A stretch of DNA of 64,000 nucleotides from Lachnospiraceae bacterium AC2031 (GCA_000687975.1 JIAB01000001.1:744001-808000); one strand, 5' to 3'. Positions 44,424 to 53,575 are shown, numbered from the stretch's first letter. A program made the numbers and translations. Notes: generated from the sequence alone by a model not told the origin.

Positions 44424-45908
44424 TCAGTGCTTGTCACGACGCATATTGATGTATAATCCCGTAAGGGACATACCTATCACGCCACCAAAGAAACCGATTA
44501 TAATAAAAATCTGTATAATCCAATCTATATAGTCATTGATAAAGCTATATAGATAATCAGGTTCTATAAAAACTTTCACACTGCTATGAATCACATATAT
44601 AAGAGCTGCGAGTATAACAGTGATTCCAGCACCTATCAGCTCTGCTATAGCTATAGAGTGCACTCCTCTATCTCTTCTTAAATCCATGAAGATATTCAAA
44701 AAGACTGATATTAGTATCGCAACTCCTGATAGTATTCCTGAAACAAGAAGACTAAACTTCATATCATTCTGAAGACCTCTGATATATGGAGCTATACTGC
44801 AGTTCTTTGTAATATCACCGGCCTGCATATTTATCAGTGCCTTCTTCTCTTCTACAAGGAAATCCTCATATCCAAGAATCTCCGCACCAGTCGTAGCTGC
44901 TTCAGATAAGTAAGTCGTATACGCATATCTAAAGTAACCGCTGCTCTGAATATTATGAATGATCTTATCGTTATTATATAAACTGATTCCTACAGCAAGT
45001 ACTGCAAATACTATAACCACCGCAATCGCTGTAGTTCCTTTAAGAATACGTCTGCAAGCTTTCCTTATTCGTCTTCTGGTTTTATGTCCCTCTCGCGGTC
45101 TCTTACTTCCACCAGACTTTAGTCTTATACACTTCTTAGCAATAAGGATAACTGCAATAAGTGCATTAATTGCTACTAACACCGAACTAAGAATAATAAG
45201 AATGTTTGGAACACTCTTCGGAATTATAGACTTATCCGCTTCAAGAGTAATCTCTCCATCACCAGTTGATATCACTATCTTATCATCTGTCATGATGATA
45301 CTGGCGTCTGTTTCAGTTGCCTTAGGCTTCTTGGAATACTGTCGTCTGGTCTCTTCTTCAGACTCAACATCCTGAAACATTTCCTCGACTTCTTTATCGC
45401 TCAGTTCCTTAGCTGCATCGTTTGCTTTATTAGATTTTTCTCCAGAACCATCTGCCAAATCCAGAGACTCATCAGGAGTCCAATCATCTAAATTAATCGG
45501 TTCATCAGAAGCAGCTGAATCATCAACATCCGAATTACCATCGTTTGATTTTTCTGTAGTGTCTGTCGAGCCCGTCGAAGATGTATCTTCTTCTGAAGAT
45601 TTTACCTCATAGACGTATCCAGAAGCAGCACCTGACTGCACATTCGAATAAATATAGCTTATGGCTTTATCAGCCTGAGCAGCTGTTAGATCCACATCAT
45701 CAGATGCAAGATAACTATATAGCTGACTGATATAACTTGAGTACGCTTTGTAGGTCTTGCCATTGTAGGTAAAAGTACCACTTGCCGCCGCTATAACGCG
45801 CGCTTCGTCACCATTGATATCACCAGCCCAGGTTTCAAGACTCGCTACGCTGGATGATATCAACAATGTGAAGAACAATATGCATATGTACTTGATTACT
45901 TTGTTCAT
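44424..45908 (-). CDS. Signal-peptide membrane protein at the head of the cps module
   Basis: A 494-residue protein. A signal peptide (about 1-27) is followed by an extracytoplasmic domain containing TFTYNGKTYKAYSSYISQLYSYL and an acidic Ser/Asp/Glu-rich stalk (about 100-215), a membrane helix (about 235-258), a very basic loop, and four more helices (about 290-310, 385-408, 423-445, 465-487). I do not recognise the family. The start codon has no Shine-Dalgarno and lies ten bases after a strong hairpin. Being first in the cps module it may sense or shape the polysaccharide machinery. Confidence 0.7.
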   Translation of the reverse strand: MNKVIKYICILFFTLLISSSVASLETWAGDINGDEARVIAAASGTFTYNGKTYKAYSSYISQLYSYLASDDVDLTAAQADKAISYIYSNVQSGAASGYVYEVKSSEEDTSSTGSTDTTEKSNDGNSDVDDSAASDEPINLDDWTPDESLDLADGSGEKSNKANDAAKELSDKEVEEMFQDVESEEETRRQYSKKPKATETDASIIMTDDKIVISTGDGEITLEADKSIIPKSVPNILIILSSVLVAINALIAVILIAKKCIRLKSGGSKRPREGHKTRRRIRKACRRILKGTTAIAVVIVFAVLAVGISLYNNDKIIHNIQSSGYFRYAYTTYLSEAATTGAEILGYEDFLVEEKKALINMQAGDITKNCSIAPYIRGLQNDMKFSLLVSGILSGVAILISVFLNIFMDLRRDRGVHSIAIAELIGAGITVILAALIYVIHSSVKVFIEPDYLYSFINDYIDWIIQIFIIIGFFGGVIGMSLTGLYINMRRDKH

Positions 45909-45918
45909 ATAAAAGTTA

Positions 45919-45949
45919 AAGCTGCCGAGTGTACACCACTCGGCAGCTT
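45919..45949 (-). terminator. Strong hairpin between the wall-binding gene and the cps module
   Basis: A perfect 13-bp stem (AAGCTGCCGAGTG / CACTCGGCAGCTT) with a 5-base loop; on the minus strand it is followed by TAACTTTTAT, an imperfect T-run. It ends ten bases before the next start codon, so it can act as terminator for the upstream gene and as a read-through gate for cps. Confidence 0.7.
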
Positions 45950-46009
45950 ATATCTTTCTCTTAGTTTCCCAAGTAATGATTTACTATGTATTCACCTATA
46001 TATAAGTGA

Positions 46010-47161
46010 TTACTTCTCAACCTTAGCTGCTGTAGCTACACCACTCTTTGTAAGAGACTGTACCCAAGCCTGACCTGTAAGATCACCATCAAGAACAATC
46101 TTTGTACCATCGATAGTAGCATCATAAGATGTTCCGTTAGCCTTGAATGTTACCTTTGTACCATTTGCACTAAAGTCTGAGAATGTTACACCACCACACT
46201 GTACTGATCCAGCATATGAACCCTTACCGCTTGTGTTAATAGCCTTTACAAGATCTGTAAGCTTAGAATCGAATGAAACAGTTACCTTCTCTGTAGTAGT
46301 TCCATTAACAACATCAGCAATAGTCTTGTCAGAACCAACGATAACGATCTTACCGTTGTCATTCTTTACAGTGTAAGTCTTGCCATTATATGTAACGTCC
46401 TTAGTAGTTCCATTTGAAGTGTATGATGCAAGAAGACTTTCAAGATCAGCACCCTTGCCGCTTGGAGCAAATGTAAATGTAGCTGAAGCATCTACATTAG
46501 GTGTGAACTCTGTGTTGTAGCTCTTCTCTGTCTCTTCTGGCTGTTTTTCTGGTTCCTCAGGAACTGGAGTATCCTGCTTCTCTACAAGATATCCTCTATC
46601 ATCAAATGTATACTCAACACCATCAATCTTAACTGTTGTACTCTTCTCATAGTATCCTGATGAATCCATGTAATACCAACCGATACTATCCTTGTACCAC
46701 TGAGCCTGTGGCTCATATGACCAATACTGATTAGCACTGATCCAGTATCCATCTACCCATTCACTCTGAGCATACTTTCCATAATCCCATACATAGTACC
46801 ATCCGCCGTTTGTCCAGCACCAGCCCTTGCACTCTGCATAACCAGCTGCATTGAACCAATACTTTGTTCCATCAATCCACTGAGCTGTGTTTGCAGGATA
46901 CCAACCTGATGTATCCTGATAATACCAAGCCTTAGAATCCTTCTTCCAAGAAGCTGTATTCTTATATGTCCAATATCCATCTGAGCCAAGCCAGCATCCA
47001 TCTACCCATTCACTGTAAGCATAAGTACCATCAGCATTCTTATACCACCAGCCACCGTCGCCGTTAACCCACTCACCACCAGCAGCCTTAGCTGATGAAG
47101 GAACAAGTACGCTACCAACAACAAGTGCAGTTGCAACTATACCACCTAAAAGTTTTTTCAT
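46010..47161 (-). CDS. Secreted cell-wall-binding repeat protein
   Basis: The ATG at 47161 follows AAGGGGAA; 383 residues. A signal peptide (1-26, ending SSAKA) leads to about eight W/Y-rich repeats of about 20 residues (28-195; WYKNADGTYAYSEWVDGCW, WYYMDSSGYYEK), the choline/cell-wall-binding repeat type. A Pro/Glu linker (about 200-220) is followed by a C-terminal region with beta-rich halves (about 230-383) containing TYNGKTYTVKNDNGK and TFKANGTSYDATIDG. There is no catalytic domain I know. It lies before the cps module in the same direction and probably sits on the wall. Confidence 0.8.
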   Translation of the reverse strand: MKKLLGGIVATALVVGSVLVPSSAKAAGGEWVNGDGGWWYKNADGTYAYSEWVDGCWLGSDGYWTYKNTASWKKDSKAWYYQDTSGWYPANTAQWIDGTKYWFNAAGYAECKGWCWTNGGWYYVWDYGKYAQSEWVDGYWISANQYWSYEPQAQWYKDSIGWYYMDSSGYYEKSTTVKIDGVEYTFDDRGYLVEKQDTPVPEEPEKQPEETEKSYNTEFTPNVDASATFTFAPSGKGADLESLLASYTSNGTTKDVTYNGKTYTVKNDNGKIVIVGSDKTIADVVNGTTTEKVTVSFDSKLTDLVKAINTSGKGSYAGSVQCGGVTFSDFSANGTKVTFKANGTSYDATIDGTKIVLDGDLTGQAWVQSLTKSGVATAAKVEK

Positions 47162-47222
47162 AATCAGTGTTCCCCTTCTCATATATATTTTCCATAAATA
47201 TGGAATCAACGATTCGGCTCTT

Positions 47223-47251
47223 ATATTACCACTTTTTATTGTAAAAATCAA
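47223..47251 (-). promoter_or_regulatory. Promoter of the wall-binding protein gene
   Basis: On the minus strand TTGATT (47251-47246), 17 bases, TAATAT (47228-47223); leader of about 55 bases. An alternative -10 (TATACA) lies at 47281-47286, 39 bases downstream of the inverted repeat at 47326. Confidence 0.6.
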
Positions 47252-47325
47252 CAAAAACAGCGTTCGTAAACTAGCCATTATGTATAAAAGCGCTAAAACA
47301 CTAGCTTTATGAACTTACCATTCTA

Positions 47326-47341
47326 TTGACAAATCTGTCAA
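47326..47341. promoter_or_regulatory. 16-bp inverted repeat upstream of the wall-binding gene
   Basis: On the minus strand TTGACAGATTTGTCAA, differing at two positions from the repeat at 12408-12423. Arms of six bases (TTGACA/TGTCAA) pair exactly. Confidence 0.45.
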
Positions 47342-47372
47342 CTCAATTTTCGTACGCCTAAACACATAAAAA

Positions 47373-47403
47373 ACAGCCTCTAGAATACTCTTCCAGAGGC
47401 TGT
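47373..47403 (-). terminator. Terminator of clpB
   Basis: A 9-bp stem (ACAGCCTCT / AGAGGCTGT) with a 13-base loop, followed on the minus strand by six T. It lies 21 bases past the clpB stop. Confidence 0.9.
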
Positions 47404-47423
47404 CTAGCACACATATATTTATA

Positions 47424-50009
47424 TTATTTATGACATACTAACTTGCCATCTTCTACATCGATAACCACGGTATCTCCCATAGCCAAAGTGTTGCTAAGTA
47501 TTGCTCTTGCTACCAGTGTTTCAACATTCTTCTGAAGGAATCTCTTCAGCGGTCTGGCACCGTATACTGGATCATATCCGCAATCTATAACGTAATCGCG
47601 TGCCTCTGGTGTAAGCTCAATCTTAATCTCCTTTTCAGCCACACGCTGATTAAGATCAGCCAGAAGAAGTTCGATGATACCAGAGATATTATCCTTTGTA
47701 AGTGGCTTGAACATGATTATCTCATCAAGTCTGTTCAGGAACTCCGGTCTAAAGTGAAGGCGGAGCATATCATTTACCTGTTTCTCTGCCTCTTCCTTAA
47801 TACTTCCGTCATCAGCAATTCCGTCAAGAAGGAACTCTGAACCGATATTAGAAGTCATGATGAGGATTGTATTCTTGAAGTCTACAAGGTTACCCTTAGA
47901 ATCTGTAATACGTCCATCATCAAGAATCTGAAGCATTATATTGAAGACATCTGGATGAGCCTTCTCAACCTCGTCAAAAAGAACTACTGAATATGGATTT
48001 CTACGAACTGCATCTGTCAGCTGGCCGCCCTCATCGTAACCAACATATCCTGGAGGCGCTCCAATAAGTCGTGACACACTGTGTTTCTCCATATATTCAC
48101 TCATATCAATACGAATGATATTGTTCTCGTTATCGAAAAGTGCCTCTGCAAGTGTCTTTGCAAGTTCTGTCTTACCTACACCTGTAGGTCCAAGGAACAG
48201 GAAGGAACCAATAGGTTTAGTTGGATCCTTTATACCAGCCTTCGATCTGATGATTGCTTCACTTACCAGTGATACTGCAGTGTCCTGTCCAACCACTCTC
48301 TTATGAAGCTCATCTGCAAGGTGAAGAGTCTTATTACGCTCAGACTCAGAAAGCTTGGATACTGGAATTCCAGTCCACTTGGATATTATCTTCGCTATCT
48401 CTTCGTCAGTTACATTTTCATGTAATAGCTGTCTTTCTTTTACTGCCGCACTGTTCTCAAGTGTTTCCAGTTCCTTCTCCAGCTCTGGAATCTTTCCATA
48501 CTGAAGCTCTGCAGCCTTGTCATAGTTACCTTTTCTTTGAGCAATCTCAAGGTCATCCTTAGCATTTTCAATCTCTTCTCTAAGAGTTCTTACTCGTTCA
48601 ACCTCCGCTTTCTCATTTTCCCAGGTAGCCTTCATTGAGTTTGCTTTATCCTTAAGCTCTGCAAGCTCAGTCTCAATACTTGCAAGTCTTTCTTGAGACA
48701 GATGATCATCTTCATTCTTAAGAGCTGTCACTTCAATCTCCAACTGCATGATCTTACGATTGATCTCATCAACTTCAGCAGGCATTGAGTTAAGTTCTGT
48801 CTTGATCATGGCACAGGCTTCATCCACAAGGTCGATGGCCTTATCTGGAAGGAAACGATCAGTGATATATCTGTTAGATAGAGTTGCCGCTGCAACCAGT
48901 GCTCCATCACTTATCTTTACGCCGTGGAATACTTCATAACGATTCTTAATACCACGAAGTATGGATATAGTATCTTCAACAGTAGGCTCATTAACCTGAA
49001 CTGGCTGGAATCTTCTCTCCAGAGCCTTATCCTTCTCAATATACTTTCTATATTCATCAACAGTTGTGGCACCAATACAATGCAGCTCACCACGTGCAAG
49101 CATTGGCTTCAGCATATTTCCAGCATCCAGACTTCCATCAGTTTTTCCAGCGCCAACTATTGTATGAAGCTCATCTATAAAGAGGATGATCTGACCATCA
49201 GACTTCTTTACTTCATCAAGCACTGATTTAAGTCTTTCCTCAAATTCACCGCGGTACTTTGCACCAGCGATAAGGGAACCCATATCCAGAGCAAAGATCT
49301 CTTTATCTCTTAGAGAGTCAGGAACATCGCCCTTTACTATTCTCTGCGCAAGTCCCTCAATAGCTGCAGTCTTACCAACACCAGGATCACCTATAAGCAC
49401 AGGATTATTCTTAGTCTTACGAGATAGGATTCGTACTATATTTCTTATCTCAGCATCTCGTCCGATTACTGGATCCAGCTTTTGTTCTCTAGCTCTTTGA
49501 ACCAGATTGTATCCAAACTTTTCAAGAGCATCATAGGTATCCTCAGGATTATCAGACTCAACCTTCTTATCTCCTCTTATTTCAGCTAAGGTCTTTAAAA
49601 AGTTCGCTTTCTTAATATTGAACTTACTGAAAAGATCCTTCACTTCCTTTGATGCCTTATCAAGAAGTCCAATAAAAAGATGTTCAACTGAGATATAGTC
49701 GTCCCCCATCTTCTTTGCTTCTGTTTCCGCTGTAAGTATGATTCGGCTCATTTCCTGACCCATATAGATATCTTCTGAAGAACCACTTACATGAGGCTTT
49801 GCCTTGATGAGTGAATATGTTTCATCAACAAAAGCTGACGTTGCTATTCCCATCTTATCAAGCAGCTTCTTTATCAGGCTGTCATCAATGGTGAGCAATG
49901 CATATAAAAGATGCTCTGATGTAACTTCCTGATTGTTCATTTCCATAGCTAGTCTCTGAGACTCTTCTACAGCCTCGATCGACTTTCTTGTTAATTTATC
50001 CGCGTTCAT
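47424..50009 (-). CDS. clpB: ATP-dependent disaggregase ClpB
   Basis: An 861-residue Hsp100 protein; GGGAG precedes the ATG. The N-domain (about 1-145) is followed by the first AAA+ domain with Walker [10 protein letters not shown] near 205 and [11 protein letters not shown] near 275, the middle coiled coil (about 410-525) and the second AAA+ domain with GPTGVGKTE near 600 and [14 protein letters not shown] near 670. The full middle domain separates ClpB from ClpC. It rescues aggregated proteins with DnaK. A CIRCE operator and strong promoter show HrcA-type heat-shock control. The unit is monocistronic. Confidence 0.97.
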   Translation of the reverse strand: MNADKLTRKSIEAVEESQRLAMEMNNQEVTSEHLLYALLTIDDSLIKKLLDKMGIATSAFVDETYSLIKAKPHVSGSSEDIYMGQEMSRIILTAETEAKKMGDDYISVEHLFIGLLDKASKEVKDLFSKFNIKKANFLKTLAEIRGDKKVESDNPEDTYDALEKFGYNLVQRAREQKLDPVIGRDAEIRNIVRILSRKTKNNPVLIGDPGVGKTAAIEGLAQRIVKGDVPDSLRDKEIFALDMGSLIAGAKYRGEFEERLKSVLDEVKKSDGQIILFIDELHTIVGAGKTDGSLDAGNMLKPMLARGELHCIGATTVDEYRKYIEKDKALERRFQPVQVNEPTVEDTISILRGIKNRYEVFHGVKISDGALVAAATLSNRYITDRFLPDKAIDLVDEACAMIKTELNSMPAEVDEINRKIMQLEIEVTALKNEDDHLSQERLASIETELAELKDKANSMKATWENEKAEVERVRTLREEIENAKDDLEIAQRKGNYDKAAELQYGKIPELEKELETLENSAAVKERQLLHENVTDEEIAKIISKWTGIPVSKLSESERNKTLHLADELHKRVVGQDTAVSLVSEAIIRSKAGIKDPTKPIGSFLFLGPTGVGKTELAKTLAEALFDNENNIIRIDMSEYMEKHSVSRLIGAPPGYVGYDEGGQLTDAVRRNPYSVVLFDEVEKAHPDVFNIMLQILDDGRITDSKGNLVDFKNTILIMTSNIGSEFLLDGIADDGSIKEEAEKQVNDMLRLHFRPEFLNRLDEIIMFKPLTKDNISGIIELLLADLNQRVAEKEIKIELTPEARDYVIDCGYDPVYGARPLKRFLQKNVETLVARAILSNTLAMGDTVVIDVEDGKLVCHK

Positions 50010-50042
50010 AATCTCACTCCCTTCACTTCAAATCTTGTCTTG

Positions 50043-50069
50043 TTAGCACTCTCGTGTGGTGAGTGCTAA
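50043..50069 (-). promoter_or_regulatory. CIRCE operator of clpB (HrcA site)
   Basis: TTAGCACTC, nine bases, GAGTGCTAA: an exact 9-9-9 CIRCE inverted repeat in the clpB leader, just after the promoter. HrcA represses through this site. Confidence 0.95.
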
Positions 50070-50083
50070 TCTCATCTAAATAT

Positions 50084-50112
50084 GTTATACCACTATGTAT
50101 CACCACTGTCAA
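50084..50112 (-). promoter_or_regulatory. Promoter of clpB
   Basis: On the minus strand TTGACA (50112-50107), 17 bases, TATAAC (50089-50084), a sigma-A type promoter right before CIRCE. Confidence 0.85.
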
Positions 50113-50157
50113 TATCTTAATCAAATCTGTTTTTCATTTTCTTATAACGAAATAAAA

Positions 50158-50186
50158 ACACCCACCGAGAAAATCTCAGTGGGTGT
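50158..50186 (-). terminator. Terminator of the Nudix-PspA-SPFH operon
   Basis: A 13-base stem (ACACCCACCGAGA / TCTCAGTGGGTGT, one mismatch) with a 3-base loop, followed on the minus strand by TTTTT. Confidence 0.9.
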
Positions 50187-50215
50187 AAATAGAGCAACTA
50201 GCTCCATATTTCTTA

Positions 50216-51361
50216 TTACATAAGCTTTGTTCCGCAGTTAGGACAGAACTTAGCTCCACCTGTTGGAGTACCACACTCTGTACAGAACTTTGGACCTGCT
50301 CCTGCAGCTGCCTCTCCGCCTGCTGGTGCACCCTGTGGTGCCATTCCCTGAGGAGCTCCCTGCTGTGGATAACCCTGTGGAGGTGCCTGCTGGTAACCCT
50401 GCTGTGGCATTCCCTGCTGCATCTGTGGCTGTCCATAACCCTGCTGCATTGGCTGACCGTAGCCCTGCTGCATTGGCTGACCATAGCCCTGCTGCATCTG
50501 TGGCTGACCCATGCCCATGTTCATGCCATTCATCATCTGACCTGCGATAGATGCGCCCATCATCATTTCAGCCATGCTGCCCATAGTTGAACTGCCGCCC
50601 TGCATCTTTCCATCTGCCATAGCGTCAACCATAGTCATCTGAGTATATTTACCTACATCACCAACCATAGACTGTGCTGCAGCCTGAGTGATCTTCTTCT
50701 GAATCTCTTCTGGATAGTTGAAGTTATTGATACTGAAGCCTGTTACAGAGATACCGTCCTTGCTGATCTCCATATCAAGGTCTTCCTGAATACCCTTTGA
50801 AATATCGAAGGAGCTTGCCTGAAGGTTGAACATATCCTTACCTTCCTTAGCAATCCACTTCATAAGTAACTGATCAAGAACTGTGATAATACGTCCCTTA
50901 ACATCCTCGATTGAGTAAGACTGCTTGATACCAGCAACCTTATCAATAAGTGTCATGTAATCAGAAACCTTAACGTTAGCTGTTCCGTTAGCTCTTACAG
51001 GCATACCACCTGGAAGGCCAGGAGCCTGAAGCATGATAGGACCCTTTGTACCCCATTTGATCATGAATTCTTTTGTATTGATGAAGAGTACTTCTGCTCT
51101 CATTCCTGAGTTAAATCCAAACTTGAATCCCTTAAGAGTTGAAAGGAAAGGAATAATCTGTGACTCAATATCATAATCACCTTCATCTTGGAATACACCT
51201 TCAACCTTGCCCTGGTTAAGGAAGATAGCATCCTGACCTGGACGGATGATAAGACGTGAGCCTTTCTTAATTTCTCTGTTAGTCCACTTCCAGAAGATGA
51301 GATTGTCGTCAAACTCTTCCCATTCCACTACATTAGCAAATTGATTTTGTAAAATACCCAT
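50216..51361 (-). CDS. SPFH-domain protein with Met/Gln/Gly-rich repeats and zinc ribbon
   Basis: A 381-residue protein with GGAGG before the ATG. Residues about 20-235 are an SPFH (YdjI / virion-core-like) domain: NREIKKGSRLIIRPGQDAIF, GTKGPIMLQAPGLPGGMPVR and EDLDMEISKDGISVTGFSIN. Residues about 245-350 are low complexity, with GQPMQQGY-type repeats. A C-terminal zinc ribbon has FCTECG and FCPNCG (about 357-378). There is no membrane helix, so it would bind the membrane peripherally. In B. subtilis, YdjF (PspA) and YdjI form a similar envelope-stress pair. It is third in the operon with Nudix and PspA. Confidence 0.85.
   Translation of the reverse strand: MGILQNQFANVVEWEEFDDNLIFWKWTNREIKKGSRLIIRPGQDAIFLNQGKVEGVFQDEGDYDIESQIIPFLSTLKGFKFGFNSGMRAEVLFINTKEFMIKWGTKGPIMLQAPGLPGGMPVRANGTANVKVSDYMTLIDKVAGIKQSYSIEDVKGRIITVLDQLLMKWIAKEGKDMFNLQASSFDISKGIQEDLDMEISKDGISVTGFSINNFNYPEEIQKKITQAAAQSMVGDVGKYTQMTMVDAMADGKMQGGSSTMGSMAEMMMGASIAGQMMNGMNMGMGQPQMQQGYGQPMQQGYGQPMQQGYGQPQMQQGMPQQGYQQAPPQGYPQQGAPQGMAPQGAPAGGEAAAGAGPKFCTECGTPTGGAKFCPNCGTKLM
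50412..50513. repeat. 24-27-bp tandem repeats inside the SPFH gene
   Basis: About four copies of a 24-27-bp unit (for example 50439-50462 and 50463-50486, differing at one base) encode MQQGYGQP-type repeats. Copy number could vary between strains. Confidence 0.8.
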
Positions 51362-51401
51362 ACATACCTCCGTTTATGTTTTAAATTTATGTATCTATAT
51401 C

Positions 51402-51470
51402 ATTGGTGCAACAGGGGACAGGTCCCATTCGCACCTTTGGTGCAATGGGGTCTGTCCCCGATGCACCAAT
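51402..51470 (-). repeat. REP-like long imperfect palindrome after pspA
   Basis: 69 bases fold into one hairpin with arms of about 32 bases. The ends are ATTGGTGCA / TGCACCAAT, the inner helices GGGGACAG / CTGTCCCC, CCCATT / AATGGG and GCACC / GGTGC, with two one-base bulges and a few mismatches. It abuts the pspA stop codon. GGGGACAG-type palindromes recur in Clostridia genomes and are often linked with REP-associated transposases. It lies between pspA and the SPFH gene, so it could also reduce read-through. Confidence 0.7.
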
Positions 51471-52231
51471 TAAAATCCAGGACCTGGACCGAAGAGCTGT
51501 TCGGTGTCGCCTTCAGGATTAGGAAAGCTTGGTTCTGGATCTATGTTTTGAAAATCTGCAGGAGCTGAAGTTGAATCAGCCACATCGGTGTTGTCTGGAA
51601 TGTCGTCATACTTAGCTGTGAGACTTTCAAGTTCTCTATCTGCTTCAGCATTAGGCCCAGCCTCAAGCTCTGCCATAGCATTTGCTCTATCTAAAGCATA
51701 ATTTGCTTTCTCAGCCATCTGGTCGAACATTTCGTCTGGATTTGCAGCTCCAGCCTTCTTAGCCATCTTATTCCACTGTTCCTGCTGCGAGGCTGCATTT
51801 AGTGTTCCTTTTATCTCTGCAAGTCTTGCCTCAAGAGTAGCGATGTCGCCGCCAAGCTTTTCATTCATAGCTGAAAGCTTGTTCATATCGTCCTTCGCCT
51901 GAGCCAGCTTCTGCTGAAGAACTAAACCTTCTTCCTTAGCTTTCTCAATCTTTCTCTCGAACTGGCGGGCATCAGATGTACTCTTTGCCTGCTTTGCTCT
52001 CTCCAGATATCTTTCAAGCTTTGCGATCTCATCTTCGTTTTCATCTACTGCACGCTGAGCACGGTCGTACTGCATCTTATATGCATCTGTCTCAGCTTTT
52101 ACCTGACCAAGATCACGTCTTAACTGTCCAAGATATTTCTCAACAGTCTGCTCAGGGTGTTTATCTTCCCTATTGAATATGGCATGAATGTTGGATGCCA
52201 TAATATCTTTAAATCTACCTATTATCCCCAT
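51470..52231 (-). CDS. PspA/IM30 family membrane-stress protein
   Basis: A 253-residue protein, AAAGGG before the ATG. The N-terminal amphipathic helix (MGIIGRFKDIMASNIHAIFNR) binds membranes; residues about 25-195 are the long coiled coil of PspA/Vipp1 (KYLGQLRRDLGQVKAETDAYK, LERAKQAKSTSDARQFERKI). The last 50 residues are acidic and Pro-rich, ending LFGPGPGF, and are not part of the core fold. PspA oligomers protect a leaking membrane. Second gene in the operon, between Nudix and SPFH genes. Confidence 0.9.
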   Translation of the reverse strand: MGIIGRFKDIMASNIHAIFNREDKHPEQTVEKYLGQLRRDLGQVKAETDAYKMQYDRAQRAVDENEDEIAKLERYLERAKQAKSTSDARQFERKIEKAKEEGLVLQQKLAQAKDDMNKLSAMNEKLGGDIATLEARLAEIKGTLNAASQQEQWNKMAKKAGAANPDEMFDQMAEKANYALDRANAMAELEAGPNAEADRELESLTAKYDDIPDNTDVADSTSAPADFQNIDPEPSFPNPEGDTEQLFGPGPGF

Positions 52232-52235
52232 ACAA

Positions 52236-52799
52236 TTACCCTTTCTTTGACCAGAGATAGCAGTACGCCTGCGTTCTGGCCGCGAATCTTTCCGTTTTCA
52301 GAAGCTCGCGCACTTCGCTCTTAGTATACCACGCAGCCTCTATCTCTTCAAATGAAGAATCACTTCTTTGTATCTCGCCGTCACATTTTCCTACAACACA
52401 GACATTCATCTCATTTGAAAATCCAACAGCACTGTAACTAAGTCCGATTATGTCATCTATAGATATAAGACTGAGGCCAGTTTCTTCTCTAAGTTCTCTG
52501 GCTGCAGCAGTCTCTGCATCTTCGCCTGGATCAATAAGTCCTGCAGGGAAATTAATAACCCACATTCCAGCTGCCATACGAAACTCTTTATTGAGAAGAA
52601 TTCTTTCTCCATCTGGACTTGTCATAATGAGAACAACTGCATCTGGCTTATCACCGTGGAGCTGTTCAAATGTTTCTATATTATTCTTTCGACTGATGAT
52701 CTCGTAATTCTTATCCTGACCATCTTCTGTTTTATACTGGACGTCGTAACGGGTGATAAATCGCCCCTCTTCGCCCTTCTTAATTCCTACGTATTTCAT
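52236..52799 (-). CDS. Nudix hydrolase, ADP-ribose pyrophosphatase-like
   Basis: A 187-residue protein. The Nudix box starts GLIDPGEDAETAAARELREE and ends TGL, at about residues 90-112. Upstream WVINFPAG is usual for ADP-sugar pyrophosphatases. The N-terminal domain (about 1-55) is beta-rich. Substrate unproven; ADP-ribose is the usual one for this layout. Its start has no clear Shine-Dalgarno. It leads the PspA-SPFH operon, an unusual partner, and its promoter region carries a 16-bp palindrome. Confidence 0.85.
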   Translation of the reverse strand: MKYVGIKKGEEGRFITRYDVQYKTEDGQDKNYEIISRKNNIETFEQLHGDKPDAVVLIMTSPDGERILLNKEFRMAAGMWVINFPAGLIDPGEDAETAAARELREETGLSLISIDDIIGLSYSAVGFSNEMNVCVVGKCDGEIQRSDSSFEEIEAAWYTKSEVRELLKTERFAARTQAYCYLWSKKG

Positions 52800-52816
52800 A
52801 TATTTCTGTAAGTATC

Positions 52817-52839
52817 TGACATTTAAATGTCATATTATA
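52817..52839 (-). promoter_or_regulatory. -10 box with adjoining palindromic operator for the Nudix-PspA-SPFH operon
   Basis: On the minus strand TATAAT (52839-52834) is followed at once by the perfect 16-bp palindrome TGACATTTAAATGTCA (52832-52817). No good -35 is seen (TCGCAA at 17 bases). A repressor on the palindrome would block the promoter; it could equally be the weak end of the AraC gene unit. Confidence 0.5.
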
Positions 52840-53575
52840 GTAATACATTTACTGAGTTGCGATACTCCTTTGGAGTAACCTTCTTTACCTTCTTAAACAC
52901 GCTGATAAAATAGCTATGTGATGAGAAGGAAAGGTCTGTGGCAATCTCAATACTTGATTTATCTGTATAACTGAGGAGCCAGCAAGCTTCCTCGATCTTC
53001 TCGTTTCGAATATACTCGCTGACGGTACATTTCATTTCTTTCTTAAAGAGTTTTGAGAGATAGGTCTCATTAAGAGCTACAACATCAGCCAGCTCAGATA
53101 CAGTAATGTTATCATGTATATGAGCACGAATGTAGTTTACACATTCCTTGATCTGCTTTGAAGTAGCATTCTGAGTTGCGTTTTCACGCATATAGATAGT
53201 GTACTCTTCAACCATCTCATATTGAAGATTGAGTACTGCATCAACGGTGGAGCAGGAATCACACTTCTTTATATAAGCATCGCTCATCTTATACGCGAAA
53301 TCTTCTGGCATTCCACGTCTGATACAAATTCTTGTAAGAACGGCTGTCATAGCCACCATATGATATATTGCATTTCGCAGTGGGTTGTCAGAAAGAACAC
53401 CTCGCTCAACCGCATTTGGCTTCGCATCCATTGCAAGATGGTACTTTACTTTTTCAAGCTTGCCATCTGCAATAAGATCGTATAATGACATTTCCTTCGC
53501 ATAAGAAGGATGTTTTATTTCGCTTTCACGCTCTGAAAATAGAATCTCTGTAACGTCTTTTCTAATATCTGCCAT
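52835..53575 (-). CDS. AraC-family transcription regulator
   Basis: The ATG at 53575 has GGTGG five bases upstream; 246 residues, against 251 from an earlier ATG without site. The C-terminal 100 residues hold the double helix-turn-helix: ITVSELADVVALNETYLSKLFKKEM and SSIEIATDLSFSSHSYFISVFKKVKKVTPKEYR. The N-terminal 140 residues are helical, with SCSTVDAVLNLQYEMVEEYT, and are not a cupin. This fits the YesN-like group. Its target is unknown; the downstream envelope-stress operon and the candidate small RNA upstream are the nearest options. Confidence 0.88.
   Translation of the reverse strand: MADIRKDVTEILFSERESEIKHPSYAKEMSLYDLIADGKLEKVKYHLAMDAKPNAVERGVLSDNPLRNAIYHMVAMTAVLTRICIRRGMPEDFAYKMSDAYIKKCDSCSTVDAVLNLQYEMVEEYTIYMRENATQNATSKQIKECVNYIRAHIHDNITVSELADVVALNETYLSKLFKKEMKCTVSEYIRNEKIEEACWLLSYTDKSSIEIATDLSFSSHSYFISVFKKVKKVTPKEYRNSVNVLL

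Noticed and set aside
50412-50513. Regular short repeats that might suggest a CRISPR array
   Set aside because: Units of 24-27 bases have no spacers and encode a Gln/Met-rich protein tail.
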